A DNA stretch of 64,000 nt from Lasiosphaeria ovina (Eukaryota; Ascomycota; Sordariomycetes; Sordariales; Lasiosphaeriaceae), in assembly GCA_033439765.1 (NCBI GenBank), contig JAULSN010000001.1:9099861-9163860 (forward strand). The letters run 5' to 3'. Every line of letters begins with the position of its first letter. The stretch's first letter is position 1. Shown piece after piece: positions 21,912 to 33,076 of this stretch. Position numbers and translations under genes: made by a program. Under the pieces are notes generated by a model, which saw only the letters and a program-made list of their open reading frames with translations, had not been told where the DNA came from and ran no database searches.

Positions 21912-23798
21912 TTACCGCAACGCTCTTAGCAAAATCTCCAGCTCATCCAGCACCTTAACGCGAAACTCGGTCTGGAACCCCCAAAACCCGTCCCACTCGC
22001 TCGCGCCGTCCGCGCCGCCGCCGCCGCCGCCGCCATCTTCCCTCAGCCCCCCCGCCAAGCATGCCACGGTCACGGCCGAGTACCTGGGCCCCATCTTCTC
22101 GGGCAGATGCCGCTCGCCCAGAAACACGAAATAGTCGCGCAGCCCAGCCGCCGACGACGTAGTAGCACTGCTGTTGATGTACCCCGGGAGCTCGGGCATC
22201 CATGCCACCAGCTCCGCGGCGGGCATGCCGAGGCCGATCTCGAGGAACACGACGCCGAGTGCGTACACGTCGTGGATCTTCCTGTGCGGGATGCTTGGCG
22301 GCGTTGGTGGCGGCGGCGGTGGCGGCGCGGCTGTCTGCGGCGATGATGATGGTGGTGCTGCTGGCGGGCGAGTCTGAATCAGAATTTGCCGGTCCGGGTG
22401 CCGGTACATATTGTGCGCGGCCGGCAGGAACCGGTGCATGTCGGCCTCGGAGTAGTCGTTGACGTTGCGCGCAAAGTGGAACCCGAATAGCAGCGGGTCG
22501 CTGACTGTCTGTTCACTGCTGTTACGATGCGGCTTTTCCTCGCTTCCTTTGCGAGGATCGGTCGGGCACAGAAACCAGATGTTGGAGCTGTTTATGTTCT
22601 GGTGCAGCCAGTTGACGAGGTGCAGCCGGTAGACGGTCCGGGCCAGGACATGGGCCACGTGGACGCGCTGGCTGAGGGAGATCGGCGGTGCCTGGTTGCT
22701 GCTCGCGTACTTCCTGGGGCGGAGCTTGGAGTACCGGAAGAGGCCGTCCTCAAACCTACCACTGCTGTTTCCTGCGGCCCCGGCCCCGGCCAGCGCCTCT
22801 CTCGCCCCCCGCGCCTCTCTCGCCCCCCGCTCCTCTCTCGCCCCCCGCGCCTCCAACAGCGACGACAGGCTCTGCAAGGGAGGCAGCGACATTGGTGCCG
22901 AGAAAGCCTGTGCATCAGCGCCCGATGTAGTTCCGACAACGCCAAGGATCTTGTTGGGCGGCAGCTCAAAGTACAGATCGTAGCGGAGCTTGTCGGCGTC
23001 TTTGTACAGGCCGGTACATTTGAGGATGGATGTGTTCTCCACAGGTGGCTGGTTCAGGAATGTCACTAGCTTGAGAATCCGAGCAGCGTCTCCTGCCATG
23101 GGCCGATGCTCGACAATGACGCTTACGCCGTTTCGTCGGCCGTAGTGGAGCGAGGTGCCTCCGGCCGTCACCGTTTTGGCGTCCAGTAGAGGCCACTCGG
23201 CGTCCAGCAGCAGATCCTTCTCGCCAGGCACTTCTTCCCGTTGGATGCGGGCTTGTCTGACCGTTGTCGCCAATCCGACGCTCTGTACGTCTTTGTCGGC
23301 CTCTATGGCGGGCGCGGTGCTAGGAAGTCGGCTTGTGAGAGAGACGACGGCCAGGTCTATGTCCCGGTTGAGGTTGTCATTGAGGAGCCGGAGTCTTTTG
23401 ACGAGCTTTTCTGCTTTACTCTTTTTGCCGGCCGCCCAAGAAAGATGACGCCCCCACGTCTCGGCGGTTTTAACTTTTCGAGATGCGTCCCGGGTATTGG
23501 TGCCAGGGTCGAGGTCGGGCGACAGGTCGACAAGCTTGGTCAGACAGCGCCTGACATGCTCGATGGCGCTGAGAAAAGCCGAGCGCTGAGTGTCTCCGAC
23601 ATTCTCGAGAAGCACAAGGCGGCCGTCGAATTTGGTCTCGGTCAAGATTCTGCGCAGCGTCTCGTTGCGGCCGAGCTCACACTCCACGTCATAGGCGAGG
23701 CTCTCGGTGTCTTCGCCAGCTGACCTAAGGTCTCTGAGCACACCCCAGGCTTTACTAGCTATGCGGTTGACATCAACCGAAAACTGCACAAAAGACAT
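21912..23798 (-). CDS. HeLo-like domain / pseudokinase protein (putative cell-death effector)
   Basis: This is a single exon of 628 codons ending in TAA. Residues 1-170 are all-helical, with the pattern of HeLo or HeLo-like domains: SFVQFSVDVNRIASKAW, DTQRSAFLSAIEHVRRCLTK and the characteristic LSWAAGKKSKAEKLVKRLRL then LNDNLNRDI. Residues about 230-620 follow a protein-kinase fold: LSQRVHVAHVLARTVYRLH, WLHQNINSSNIWFL, PLLFGFHFAR and HDVYALGVVFLEIGLG. The catalytic HRD is HQN and the DFG is FGF, so it is a pseudokinase. Pro- and Gly-rich runs interrupt the fold (about residues 310-340, 490-510). HeLo domains are membrane-disrupting death effectors in fungi (HET-S, HELLP) and resemble the four-helix bundle of MLKL. 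It is divergently paired with the kinase gene at 24195. Confidence 0.75.
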   Translation of the reverse strand: MSFVQFSVDVNRIASKAWGVLRDLRSAGEDTESLAYDVECELGRNETLRRILTETKFDGRLVLLENVGDTQRSAFLSAIEHVRRCLTKLVDLSPDLDPGTNTRDASRKVKTAETWGRHLSWAAGKKSKAEKLVKRLRLLNDNLNRDIDLAVVSLTSRLPSTAPAIEADKDVQSVGLATTVRQARIQREEVPGEKDLLLDAEWPLLDAKTVTAGGTSLHYGRRNGVSVIVEHRPMAGDAARILKLVTFLNQPPVENTSILKCTGLYKDADKLRYDLYFELPPNKILGVVGTTSGADAQAFSAPMSLPPLQSLSSLLEARGAREERGAREARGAREALAGAGAAGNSSGRFEDGLFRYSKLRPRKYASSNQAPPISLSQRVHVAHVLARTVYRLHLVNWLHQNINSSNIWFLCPTDPRKGSEEKPHRNSSEQTVSDPLLFGFHFARNVNDYSEADMHRFLPAAHNMYRHPDRQILIQTRPPAAPPSSSPQTAAPPPPPPPTPPSIPHRKIHDVYALGVVFLEIGLGMPAAELVAWMPELPGYINSSATTSSAAGLRDYFVFLGERHLPEKMGPRYSAVTVACLAGGLREDGGGGGGGADGASEWDGFWGFQTEFRVKVLDELEILLRALR

Positions 23799-24194
23799 GA
23801 GCGCACTTGTGAGCTTGGGGAACCTTGATGGGTGGCTTCTTCCTTTTTTATCGATGATGTATGGGAATGGCGGTGGCGATGAGGATGGATGGCGGGATTG
23901 ATGGGGTCTGAGGCATCAGCGGCCGCACTCGCAGCAGATGTGCAGCCTGGATGCCAAGCCGACTCCCCGATCAGCCACCCACGAGCTGACTCGCCGTCTC
24001 AGACTGTGTGTCAGGCTGCCCGAGTACCTCTGGTTATCGTTTCCCCTCACTTGCCCACCCATCAAAAATTCTCTCATCTTGCCAGAGCGAGATTGCATCG
24101 CAATACTTGCCCTTTACCACAAGTCTAGTTCCAGTGGAAGACGACGACTAGGTCTGTTCGCCATCAAACCCGCACTTGAGTTTGTTTGCCAGAC
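23799..24194. promoter_or_regulatory. Shared promoter region of the HeLo-pseudokinase and kinase-ankyrin genes
   Basis: The two divergent start codons are 396 bp apart with no other gene between, so the segment must hold both promoters. CT/GA-rich patches are visible but no clear TATA box. Co-expression is an inference from this layout. Confidence 0.5.
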
Positions 24195-27100
24195 ATGGAC
24201 GAAGCAGCAGAATCGGTCGCTCAGGGAGAAAATGGCCCCGGGTCATCGGCAGCCGGAGCTGCAAACTCGAGTGCTTTCATCGCAGGGCAGATTGAGGCCT
24301 ATTATTCCTCCTACGCGCCCCCTCCTCGGCCATCACTATCAGCGGGCCCAACAGACAGCGACGGGTTTAGCCACGTGACGGGAGATTGGACTTCAAGCGC
24401 TGCCTTTTTCCATTCAATCCTGCGCCTTGCTTCACTCAATTTACCCGACTTCACGTCAGACCTCCGGAGCTCCAAGTCTTCTCTGCAGCCTCTGGCCCAG
24501 GGGCAGAACTATGACGTTTTTTCAGCTCATCTCGACATTCGAGAGGCAGTCGAGCCAAAGCGGAGGAAGACGTGCCCAAAGAGTTCCCCGGTAGCTGTCA
24601 AAAAAGTCAAGGTTGGCGGGCTTGGTTCAGCGTCTCAAAGCAGCGGTGACGAAACCCGTCCTGTGAGCATCCTGCGATCCCTTATTCGAGAGGTCGTTGT
24701 AATGAGGGATCTCCAAGAGCATGGCGAGATCCTCAACCTGTACGGCATCGGCCAGGACCAGGCGCAGCAGCAAGGCGGTCTGTCCTTGCCAGTTAACTAC
24801 GCCCCGTATCTTGTTGTCGAGCTGGCCTCACCTGGGACGCTCGCAGACTATCTCGGCATCACCGAGCCGCCGCCAACTAGCGCCGAGAGCATACACTCGC
24901 ACGTGCACGAGGCATATCAACAGCACTCTCTCAGCGAACGGCGCCGCCTCATGCTCGAAGTCGCCCGCGGCATCGAGAGCCTGCACCGCCACGGAATCAT
25001 ACATACGGACATCAAACCGGACAACATCCTGGTAACGGGCGACGCTTCATCATCCAGCAGCCTCCACGCAAAGCTGGGCGACTTTGGATCCGTGCTGATC
25101 TTTCAACGTGGCGACCCAGAGAACACGCTGCTGCCGCTCGGGCGCGACGTCGGCGGGACTCCCGGCTACCAGGCGCCCGAGTTTGATCGCGAAACAGTCT
25201 TGAGCTGGCCCCCGCCCCAGCTCCGCCAGCTCGACGTCTATTCCTTTGGTGTCTGCCTTGTCGAGGCGCTTACGTCTTCCAGGCTGGTAAGCCGGTTGTG
25301 GGAAACTGGATCCGCGTCGAGCTTTGCTACGTCTTCGGATATTTGTCGGCAACTTGACATCACTGTTGGATCGGATTCGGAGGGGGTCCAGAAATGGCTA
25401 GAGGCTGCCTCGGAGTGTCTAGAGACCCGCGAGACGAGACCCAACACTATGAAGCATGTCTTGCTGGCCCTGGGCGGCGCAGGTGACGTTCTGCCGCCGC
25501 CGAGCTGTTGCTCGGCCGAAACTGTTACACGGGCAATGGTGGGATTCCAGATTCTGCATGGCAAGTCTGATAAGGATGGGGTTCTGTTTCTGGGTACCGT
25601 TCAGAAAAATCTTGATCTGGACGTCGAGGTTAGTGTTCCTCCGATCATCCAAAAAAGCACGCTCGTTACTTCAAAATTTAGATGCTTACCCATTGTAGGG
25701 GAAGTTGATGTCACTTATTCTGGGCATGGGCTCTTTAGCCGGTTCCGCGTTTGAATGGTCCTGGAAGGAGGAGATCTTCCAGGCAATACAGAGCGCCGTG
25801 TCGGCTAACCCACCAGCTCGTGCCCAGCTTTTGTTCTGTTCCGGTATCTGTCACGCGATAGGATTCGGCACAGGGTGGGACCCAAATGAGGCCTGCCAGG
25901 AAATACTCAAGTCCGCGCGGCTGGGATATCGGCCGGCCAAGTTCACGTACAAGCGCTTTCACGAGGCGGTCTTTTCGTTTCGCAGGTTCAGCACCGACGA
26001 CGATTATTTCCCACCCCCGAATCTGTCGGCTCTGGCGATTGAGGATGTCGACAAAGAGCTCTTTGACAAGCTCGATGAGCTTGAGAGGAATAGCAACGAT
26101 AATTTCGTAGCAGAGTCGTTTCGTTTGTCGGGGCTCATGCGCTGGACCGAGTTCGTCGTCGACCCTTTCCTGGAGTCTTTGGGGGGTCTGCCCTATCTGG
26201 CCGGGTCTTCTCTCGACGCGAAACATGAGATCGCTCGCGGGCTTTTACGGGAGGAGGTTAAAAGAGCTCTTGAAGGTGGAATTCCCTTTGGTGCGGAAGG
26301 TGCGCCAAATTATGAATTGTTTATTGCGGCAGCGGTCGTTCTCGAGTCGGACCCTCCAACTGTCTTGCAAACGCTCCTAGGCAGGACCCCTGGCCTATCG
26401 TCTCCAGACTTCAGCCTTTCATGCGTCGAAAGCCCCATCTCGCCACTGGTTTTAGCCGCCAGGCTTGGAAACACGGCGGCCGTGAGGGCATTGGTTGCCA
26501 AGGGGGCAGATCCGAACCTCGCGTGGGACACAGGCTTGATCCCGCTCCACTTTCTCTTCGCCTTCCCCGAGGAAGACATAATTGAGATGTCACTAGTTCT
26601 GTCAAAGGGACTCGACCCGGGCCGTGATTACAGAACGACGGAACCTCTAATCAGCATGGAGCAAATGCTGCTGCTACACGGAAGCCCATTGGGCTTCGCG
26701 GTTTGCGCGAACTGCATCTCGGCAGTTCGCTGTCTCCAAGGCTTTTCCAACTTTCATCCGTGGTACATATACGATATTGACTCCATGATCAACAACCTCA
26801 AGCTCTTTGCTACCAAAGACGAATGGGCAGGGCAATATTCGTATGTCTACGATGCGGCTTTGAAACTGGCGCCCGTGTGCTGCGGTATTTACTCCTCCCT
26901 GCAGTCGCCTCGACCATGGCAGGACCTTCTGCCGGACGATGGGTCACTTCCTGAATTCACATATGCCCTCATTGTTGTCATAGCTTCTCTTCTTTCCGGG
27001 ACGAACACCGGTTCCGATATGATCTTTCTTGGTCCTGGTTATGCAGACGGACTGCACACCCAGATTATCCGCCTTCTACGTGCGCGGGATGCTAAGCAAA

Positions 27101-28167
27101 GGGCCTCTCAACACAAGCCTGAAATGCCACTAACGTTAGTCATGGAATCATTCGAATCCCCGGGTCAAATTCTGGTATGGAGGAAAGCTTGCGATGAAGC
27201 TCTTCCTCCCAAGGAAGCAGCGCAAGCATTGAAAGACTCTCTTGTCCAAAGAATGCAGCCCTCAACCCGGCCGCGGACATTTCTCGACCTCTTCATAGGG
27301 CCACACCAGGACGGGACATTGTTCGTTCTTCTGCTCTGGACGGCATACGTGTGTTCTGATCTCGTCGGGTTCAGGAAGATATTGGAGAAGACGGAAAGAT
27401 ATCCGCCTCGCTGGCGCTGGACATCAGCTTTTGGAAGGCTCGGGCGCTTCCATTCTCTTTATGCTACTTTTACCGAGGTGAACCGCCCAAATACCTCCGA
27501 ATACATCGACGCACTCGAAGTCTATCGACAGCGGAACCCGGAAGCATCCTGGTTGTTCCGAGTTTCAAGCCACCTATGGGGCGAAGCGATTGGAACAGCG
27601 ACTGGAACTATCATGGGCGACTGCTTTTTCAACGAAAATGCCGAGGCTTTGCTCCTATTTTACCGCAAGGGGCTACTCTCGACCACTTCATGGCCCTATG
27701 GCCCGTCTAACTTCAACCCCCTGCATTTTGGCTGCGTCAACGACGCATTTGCGGACACCCTCACTGCTTTCATCCAACGCTTGGATGAAGCCGAGATTTA
27801 CCCCCTACTTCTGGAACGAACGAGGCCTGGTGGCTTGGTCCCGCTTCAAGTCGCAGTGTTGAGTGGCAGCTTTCAGTGTGCCCGGGCTCTCCTGGAATTT
27901 CCAGGCTCTGGTGCAACCCGGACTCACTTTGAAAGCGAGCTTTTGCCAGCTATCGTGAATCAGACGGGAGCTAGGACGATACATTACTACACCAAGGGAC
28001 GCCGATGGTGGCCGTATTTTATCCCTCTGATTGGTGCGATGCCGACATCCTTCAACTCCGACGATATACAAAAGCTACTCCTCCTACAGGTGCTTCTATT
28101 TTGTCACGTCCATGAAATCACAGGAGGGAGCCGCGAGGACCGAGCCAGTTTAGAGAACGGCCTGTAA
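24195..28167 (+). CDS. Serine/threonine kinase with C-terminal ankyrin repeats
   Basis: Two exons (24195-25628 and 25699-28167) join in frame through a 70-nt intron to 1,300 residues. The N-terminal half is a complete kinase domain. VAVKKVKV carries the ATP-anchoring Lys, HGIIHTDIKPDN is the catalytic loop, LGDFGS has the metal-binding Asp, GGTPGYQAPEFD is the APE region and LDVYSFGVCLVEAL is helix F. The glycine loop is degenerate (LAQGQNYDVFSAH). The second half begins with a Sel1-like stretch (AIGFGTGWDPNEA, SARLGYRPAKF). It contains ankyrin units (PLVLAARLGNTAAVRALVAK with GADPNLAW; PLQVAVLSGSFQCARALLEF) among diverged repeats. It most likely phosphorylates partners recruited by the repeats. 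The divergent neighbour is a HeLo-pseudokinase, a natural candidate substrate. Confidence 0.85.
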
Positions 28168-28656
28168 GTGAAAATTCAAGGATGTCAGCACCGTTCGTGC
28201 CGAGAGAGAAACCTGCTGACAACAGTTCAAATCTCAGGCGACAGCATGGGCTCATACCAATAGACCCCACGACGATAACTAACCGACTTCCAATAGACCA
28301 AAGTAGTAAAATGGCGTACGGCACTCTAAGGTCGATTTGTGGTGTGGTGTGGCTCGGGCAGAAACTCGAAGAACTCCCAGCGCGGCGCGCATGGCCGCGA
28401 CCGCCGCGACAGCCCTCGGTCCGCAGAAGGACAGGTATATTGATCACGGCAACAACGGCAACAATAGGCGTTGCTGCCTGGGTGCTTGCTCGTTGGGGAT
28501 GGACATGGAGATGATGGATCTTTTCTGAGTAAAAGTCCATTGGGCAATTCCAGAACAGCCCCTTGGCCTCAGCTTTATATCCCCCACAAACCAAGGCCCC
28601 CCTCAGGGTACCTTGCCTGTGGTGCCGTTCATGGCCCGTGCCCTGCCTCACAACTC
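28168..28656. other. Convergent intergenic region
   Basis: I see no gene between the stop codons of the kinase-ankyrin gene and of the DUF3176-type gene. The open frames here have no recognisable motifs. Confidence 0.4.
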
Positions 28657-30927
28657 TTAGGTCAGGTTGCTTCTCGGCCTTTCCGTCTCTCTTTGGGTTA
28701 GGGGTTGGAGCAGCAGAGCTCTCTCGCTCACTCGTGCCTTTGATGACCTTGCTGCTTCCTCCATGCATCCAGCATGATCTTCTATACTGACATTTGGGTT
28801 CAGTGCAAAAATGGTTGCGAGCACCGAGCTCTTGGAGACTTGAGCTCCCAGCCGGCTCGTCGCCACAATCGTCGAAACGAAAAACACAAAGGCAAGGACC
28901 AGTTGGCCGGCCAACAGCGTGAGCCAGCTCCACCGCACGTGCACAAATGTCTGGGTCTCGTATACAGTGCCTGGGATGAGAAAGGAATTGGGCGTCGTCT
29001 CGAAAGGCCCAATGGAACGCATGCTGTGATGGTTTTAGGGTCTCTTATTAGTCTAATAATTCCAAGGCTCCCGGTGTGCATTGTCTCTTGGTTTCGCTCA
29101 CCCGTTTGTGATGCTCACAGCCACGTTCTCGGCCGCGGTTTGCAGCCTGCGTAGCTGCACTTCATGGTTTCCAGGCCCCAACTGTTGCTGCTGAGTCTCG
29201 GACCCTCCGTTGCTGTCAGACACCCAGCCGTACACGGCGTCGGCCAAAGTCGAAACGCTGGAGCTGCCCGCAACCACAAAGTTACGGTTTCCGTCCGATG
29301 CCCAGATGCCCGACGAGTCCTCGGTAATATACCTGCCCAGCAGCTTGAGACTGCGCACGTCGGCTGTGAAGTTGCTTCCAGAGTGCCGCACGCCCGGCTC
29401 CCCAGACCCGCGAAGCGTCAGCACACCCTGGTCGGGTGACAGCGTGTTCTGGACACACGTCGTCATCGAGGCCCCTCCGCTCACCAGCTGTGGCGACGTG
29501 CAGTTGACCTTGATGAGGCTGCCGTCCGTCTTGTTGCTGCCCGCTTCCGTGACAATGTCGTATGACGGCGACGCCGCCGTCTTGGCGGTGCCGTTCTCGA
29601 CCCCGACGTCATACGTGTTGACACAGACATAGTAGATGGCCTCGACGGCTTGGAACCGCCACGGATCTGGGCGCGTGCTGTTGGTGGCTCCCTGGTATGT
29701 CACGTTCCCAGAGTCAGCCCACACCACCTTGTACCTGGAGACCGTGGCGGCGGTGAGCGCTGAATCGTTGGCAAAAGCGATGGACTGCGCCAGCGGCGCG
29801 CTGAACATGGTGTACGAGACCGGGGTCACGAAGCTGTCGCCGTCGGGAAGCGACACGTTGAACGCTAGGGTCCCGTTGAGGCGCAGCCCGTCGTTGTCGA
29901 TCGTGGCATCCCATGCCGTCCAGTCCTTGGCCGTGGAGAAGGGCACCTGCGTCACGACGAGGCGGTCTGTGATGTTGGCCGTCCGGCTGCACAGCCCAAG
30001 GCTTTGGAACGTGTCCCAGCGGCAGGTACCGCTCGGACACGTCGGTTCAGCTTCGTCGACACGCCACCCCGATGAGTGGACCAGCCCTGTGGCCACGTAG
30101 TTGGCCAGATCGATCGACCAGGAGCCGGTCAGCCCGACGCGGCTCCGGTAATGCTGGACGGCGGGAACAGTAGCCGATCCCGAGTCCTCTGTCGGGACGA
30201 CACGTAGGGGGTACTGAATCACCAGCTGTGTGATGGGCGACGTGACGATGCACAGCACCGATACAAGGGCACCGACGACGGAGATGTGCCTGTCGTTGAC
30301 GCCAAGCAATCCTCGGTTAGAACCCTACTTGACGAGTTGGGCGACATTTGAGGCAGACCTAGACTTACTTCCATTTCAGCAGCCATATCAACAGGAATGA
30401 CCCCGGAATACCCCGGCTGGCGCGATCAAAGGTGTGGAAGTCGATCAGGGGTCTCTCTTGTTCGAACCAGTTCCACTTCCACTGGCTGATACACTCAGCC
30501 ACGGGCGTCATGAAAGTGGCTTTGGTGAAGGTGGTGAAGAAGGCCAGAAACGTGTTGAGGGTAATGTGCATTGTCAGATTGGGGAGAGGCTTGTCGTCGT
30601 AGGCTCTCAGAACACAGATGATGACTAGAGGGAGGTTACAAGGTAATGTTAATTTTCCCTTGACTTCTCAAGTGCCAGTTGCAATCCATACAGTTGGTAC
30701 TTACTCAACATGGACGAAAGGCTGAGGAAAAAGCTGAAGAGCTCAAAAGCCCATAGTCGCAGCTGGAATCGCGGTGTTTCAACAGTTGCGTCTATTTTGA
30801 CTTGCGGATTGGCTGCACTGTCAATATTGGGTTCAGGTGTGCTTTTGGGAACCCCAAGCCGTTTCTCGGTGACGGATGAGGTCTCTAGTACCACCAGCCG
30901 AGGCAGGCCCTTCTCGGAGTCAACCAT
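28657..30927 (-). CDS. DUF3176-type multi-pass membrane protein
   Basis: Four exons (30927-30705, 30624-30369, 30289-29102, 29023-28657) join in frame to 677 residues. The second intron ends at ACAG after a perfect CTAAC branch site. After a soluble N-terminus come a helix (LWAFELFSFFLSLSSML), then NTFLAFFTTFTKATFMTPVA followed by ECISQWKWNWF. This last block, with LIDFHTFDRASRGIPGSFLL close behind, is the diagnostic core of the fungal DUF3176 family. A further helix (VVGALVSVLCIVTSPITQLV) precedes a long extracellular-like loop with Cys and N-glycosylation sequons. A last helix (LLAGQLVLAFVFFVSTIV) follows. Its function is unknown; a plasma-membrane location is likely. The frame is fully intact. 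Confidence 0.88.
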
Positions 30928-31888
30928 TGTATGGTTCTTTATCTGGGTGGTGGATCTTTGCTGAGACTTTTCCTAGAAAGCGAGAATAATTGTCTACGCT
31001 CAGAGAGGTCAGGCACCTATTACTGGCTCAACAACTCACCTAATAGCAAACGGTGTCGTTCATGACCATGTAAAGCCACATGCAAGAGGCCTCCGCCGCT
31101 GCCCTCCAGAATCTAAAGAACGAGTGAGACACGGATAAGATAATTACCCCGGACCTCACCATCAATAACTAGTATGCCTTGCGCGGAGAAATGACGTTAG
31201 CATACTATACATACAATTCATAACGAGTCAGCCCCAAAAAGCTTCGCCACCTTTTTATAAGGAATCGAAGGCGCTTTATACCTACGATTTAATCTGCCGG
31301 CATCCTTCTTCATTATCACTTGGCCCCCAAAGTCAATGCCCGCCGACATTTCAACCGCTTACCCGCCCCTTTGTGCGACCAGCTATATGCAACTGTACAT
31401 ATAACCGGGGGCGTATCTTCGGTTTTCGAGGGCTACAGAGAGCCTTGCGGTGGTATTTGAACCCATCGGACCATAGATATCGGACCGCGATTATATTGGA
31501 CAGTCTGCCTTTGGTCTTTGGTCTACTCAACGTGTGCTCTCACAAGTGACTGGGATACCTGTTGATAGTAGTCACAATCAAGTTATATTGAACTGAGGAT
31601 TGGTCACTGATCCTTCCGAGGCCGTGTATAGTACTGCGTGTGCCAAATAAACTAATTATCTCGTACATGATGGTGTTTTCCTAATTTGACACACCACTGT
31701 GTCAGTCTTCAGTGTTGAATGATCGAACTTCAGAAACCGAACAATTCCGCCTCGCTCCAACGCGAGTCAGACGCTAGCGGCTAACATATAATATCAGAGC
31801 ATGGAACGTTTTACAGCCGGGGCATTCACGCCGTGTTACGGCAAAGACACAGCTTCTGCAACTGATCTGCAATTATCTGCGCTCCATT
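30928..31888. other. Intergenic stretch between divergent genes
   Basis: No gene is seen in 960 bp. It must contain the promoters of the DUF3176-type gene and of the secreted-protein gene. AT content rises around 31180-31260. Confidence 0.4.
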
Positions 31889-32635
31889 ATGGAAATCCAC
31901 AGAAATTTCCTACGCCCCTTCTTCTTTACCCTCTTTCTGTCCGCTATCACTGGCGTAGCTTCCCGGCCTGCAGTCACGGATTCTTTGCATCAACTCTACC
32001 AACCCTTTGACAGCGGGTCCTGCGGGCCACCGCCACAGATAAATTCCCAAGACCCTCCTGCTTGCCAATTTATTAGCCCTTCTAGCAATATCATGCTACG
32101 GGCCAACTGCAGCGTGAGCGAGAATCTGGGGGCCTTTTGCCTCACCGCTCCTGAACTGAACCCATGCGCCAACGCTGCTCCATCGGTCTATTCTTTCTGT
32201 TGCGTTGCGGCCGGGTACTTGTATAATGCCACGGCGGTAAATATCACTGCCGCTTCTCCGCTGGGGGGAAATACCACCACTGCCGCTTTCCCGCCGGGCG
32301 TCCCGCCGCGCCCCGGCGACGCCAACAACGATGGCAGACCATTTCACACGACGCCTTTCAATTCTTACAGAAGACAGGACGACACTTGCCGCCGCTGGTC
32401 AGGCCATCCGGGGCACGGATCTACGGAAATGCGCAGTACCGTCGATGTCTCGGATTACCCCGTCCGTGTATTTCTACCCGACACCATTCCCGTGGATCAG
32501 CTGGGCGCCTACGCCAGAGCAGCCTTCGCGGCAGCATCGACGGCAGTGGGTCAGGAAGAAGCCCAGGCTCGACGGATGGCGGCCATTCTTGAGTCTGGCG
32601 CGCATCTAGGGAATGCGGTGGAGATTCTTCTTTAA
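31889..32635 (+). CDS. Small secreted Cys-containing protein, unknown function
   Basis: This is a single open frame of 248 codons. It starts with a clear signal peptide: basic MEIHRNFLRP, hydrophobic FFFTLFLSAITGVA and cleavage near ASRPA. The mature part has Cys residues at SGSCGPP, PACQF, ANCSV, FCLTA, NPCANA and FCCVA, then sequons (NATAVNITAAS). A second half is charged and helical (YARAAFAAASTAVGQEEAQA). I do not recognise the family. An ATG further upstream (31801) is in another frame. Unspliced introns are possible, because the style changes after about residue 150 from Cys-rich to Arg-rich, so the C-terminal boundary is less sure. It could be a wall-associated or effector-like protein. 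Confidence 0.55.
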   Translation: MEIHRNFLRPFFFTLFLSAITGVASRPAVTDSLHQLYQPFDSGSCGPPPQINSQDPPACQFISPSSNIMLRANCSVSENLGAFCLTAPELNPCANAAPSVYSFCCVAAGYLYNATAVNITAASPLGGNTTTAAFPPGVPPRPGDANNDGRPFHTTPFNSYRRQDDTCRRWSGHPGHGSTEMRSTVDVSDYPVRVFLPDTIPVDQLGAYARAAFAAASTAVGQEEAQARRMAAILESGAHLGNAVEILL

Positions 32636-33076
32636 TGGTGTACTTGGAGCAGTTACGGACAGACTCAAAGGGGTATGAGATAGGCACGATACTGTTGTTA
32701 ATTGGAAATCTTGTTCAAGCCATGAGTCTTTCACGACTTTTGGACAGGGGGATTGTCAGTGAGACCTCATGTTGCGCCACGCTTGTTATCTTCTCAAACA
32801 AGATATGATCGACGTTTTTACTAATGCTGTGAACATTGGGTCAGACGAAGAGACTCGCGATATACATACACTCTGCTTGGGACTCAACAATGCTGGTCCA
32901 GGGGGCGAGAGGAAGTTGGTACGCATAACCTGGTGGTTTAGTTCCCGATTACTCCTGCCACCCCCGAGCCCCGAACGATGGGAATACTCGAAAGATTCAC
33001 ATTTGTTCACTGTTCATGGTCTTTGAGCACACGCTTTGACGTCTTTCTCTTGCCCCATCAACATTGTTTCTAAACC
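32636..33076. other. Intergenic stretch
   Basis: I see no gene in this region. It contains the likely promoter of the decayed P450. Confidence 0.4.

Noticed and set aside
25705..28167. Separate 820-codon ankyrin gene
   Set aside because: Its apparent start is not an ATG, and a 70-nt intron joins it in phase to the kinase exon, so it is one gene.
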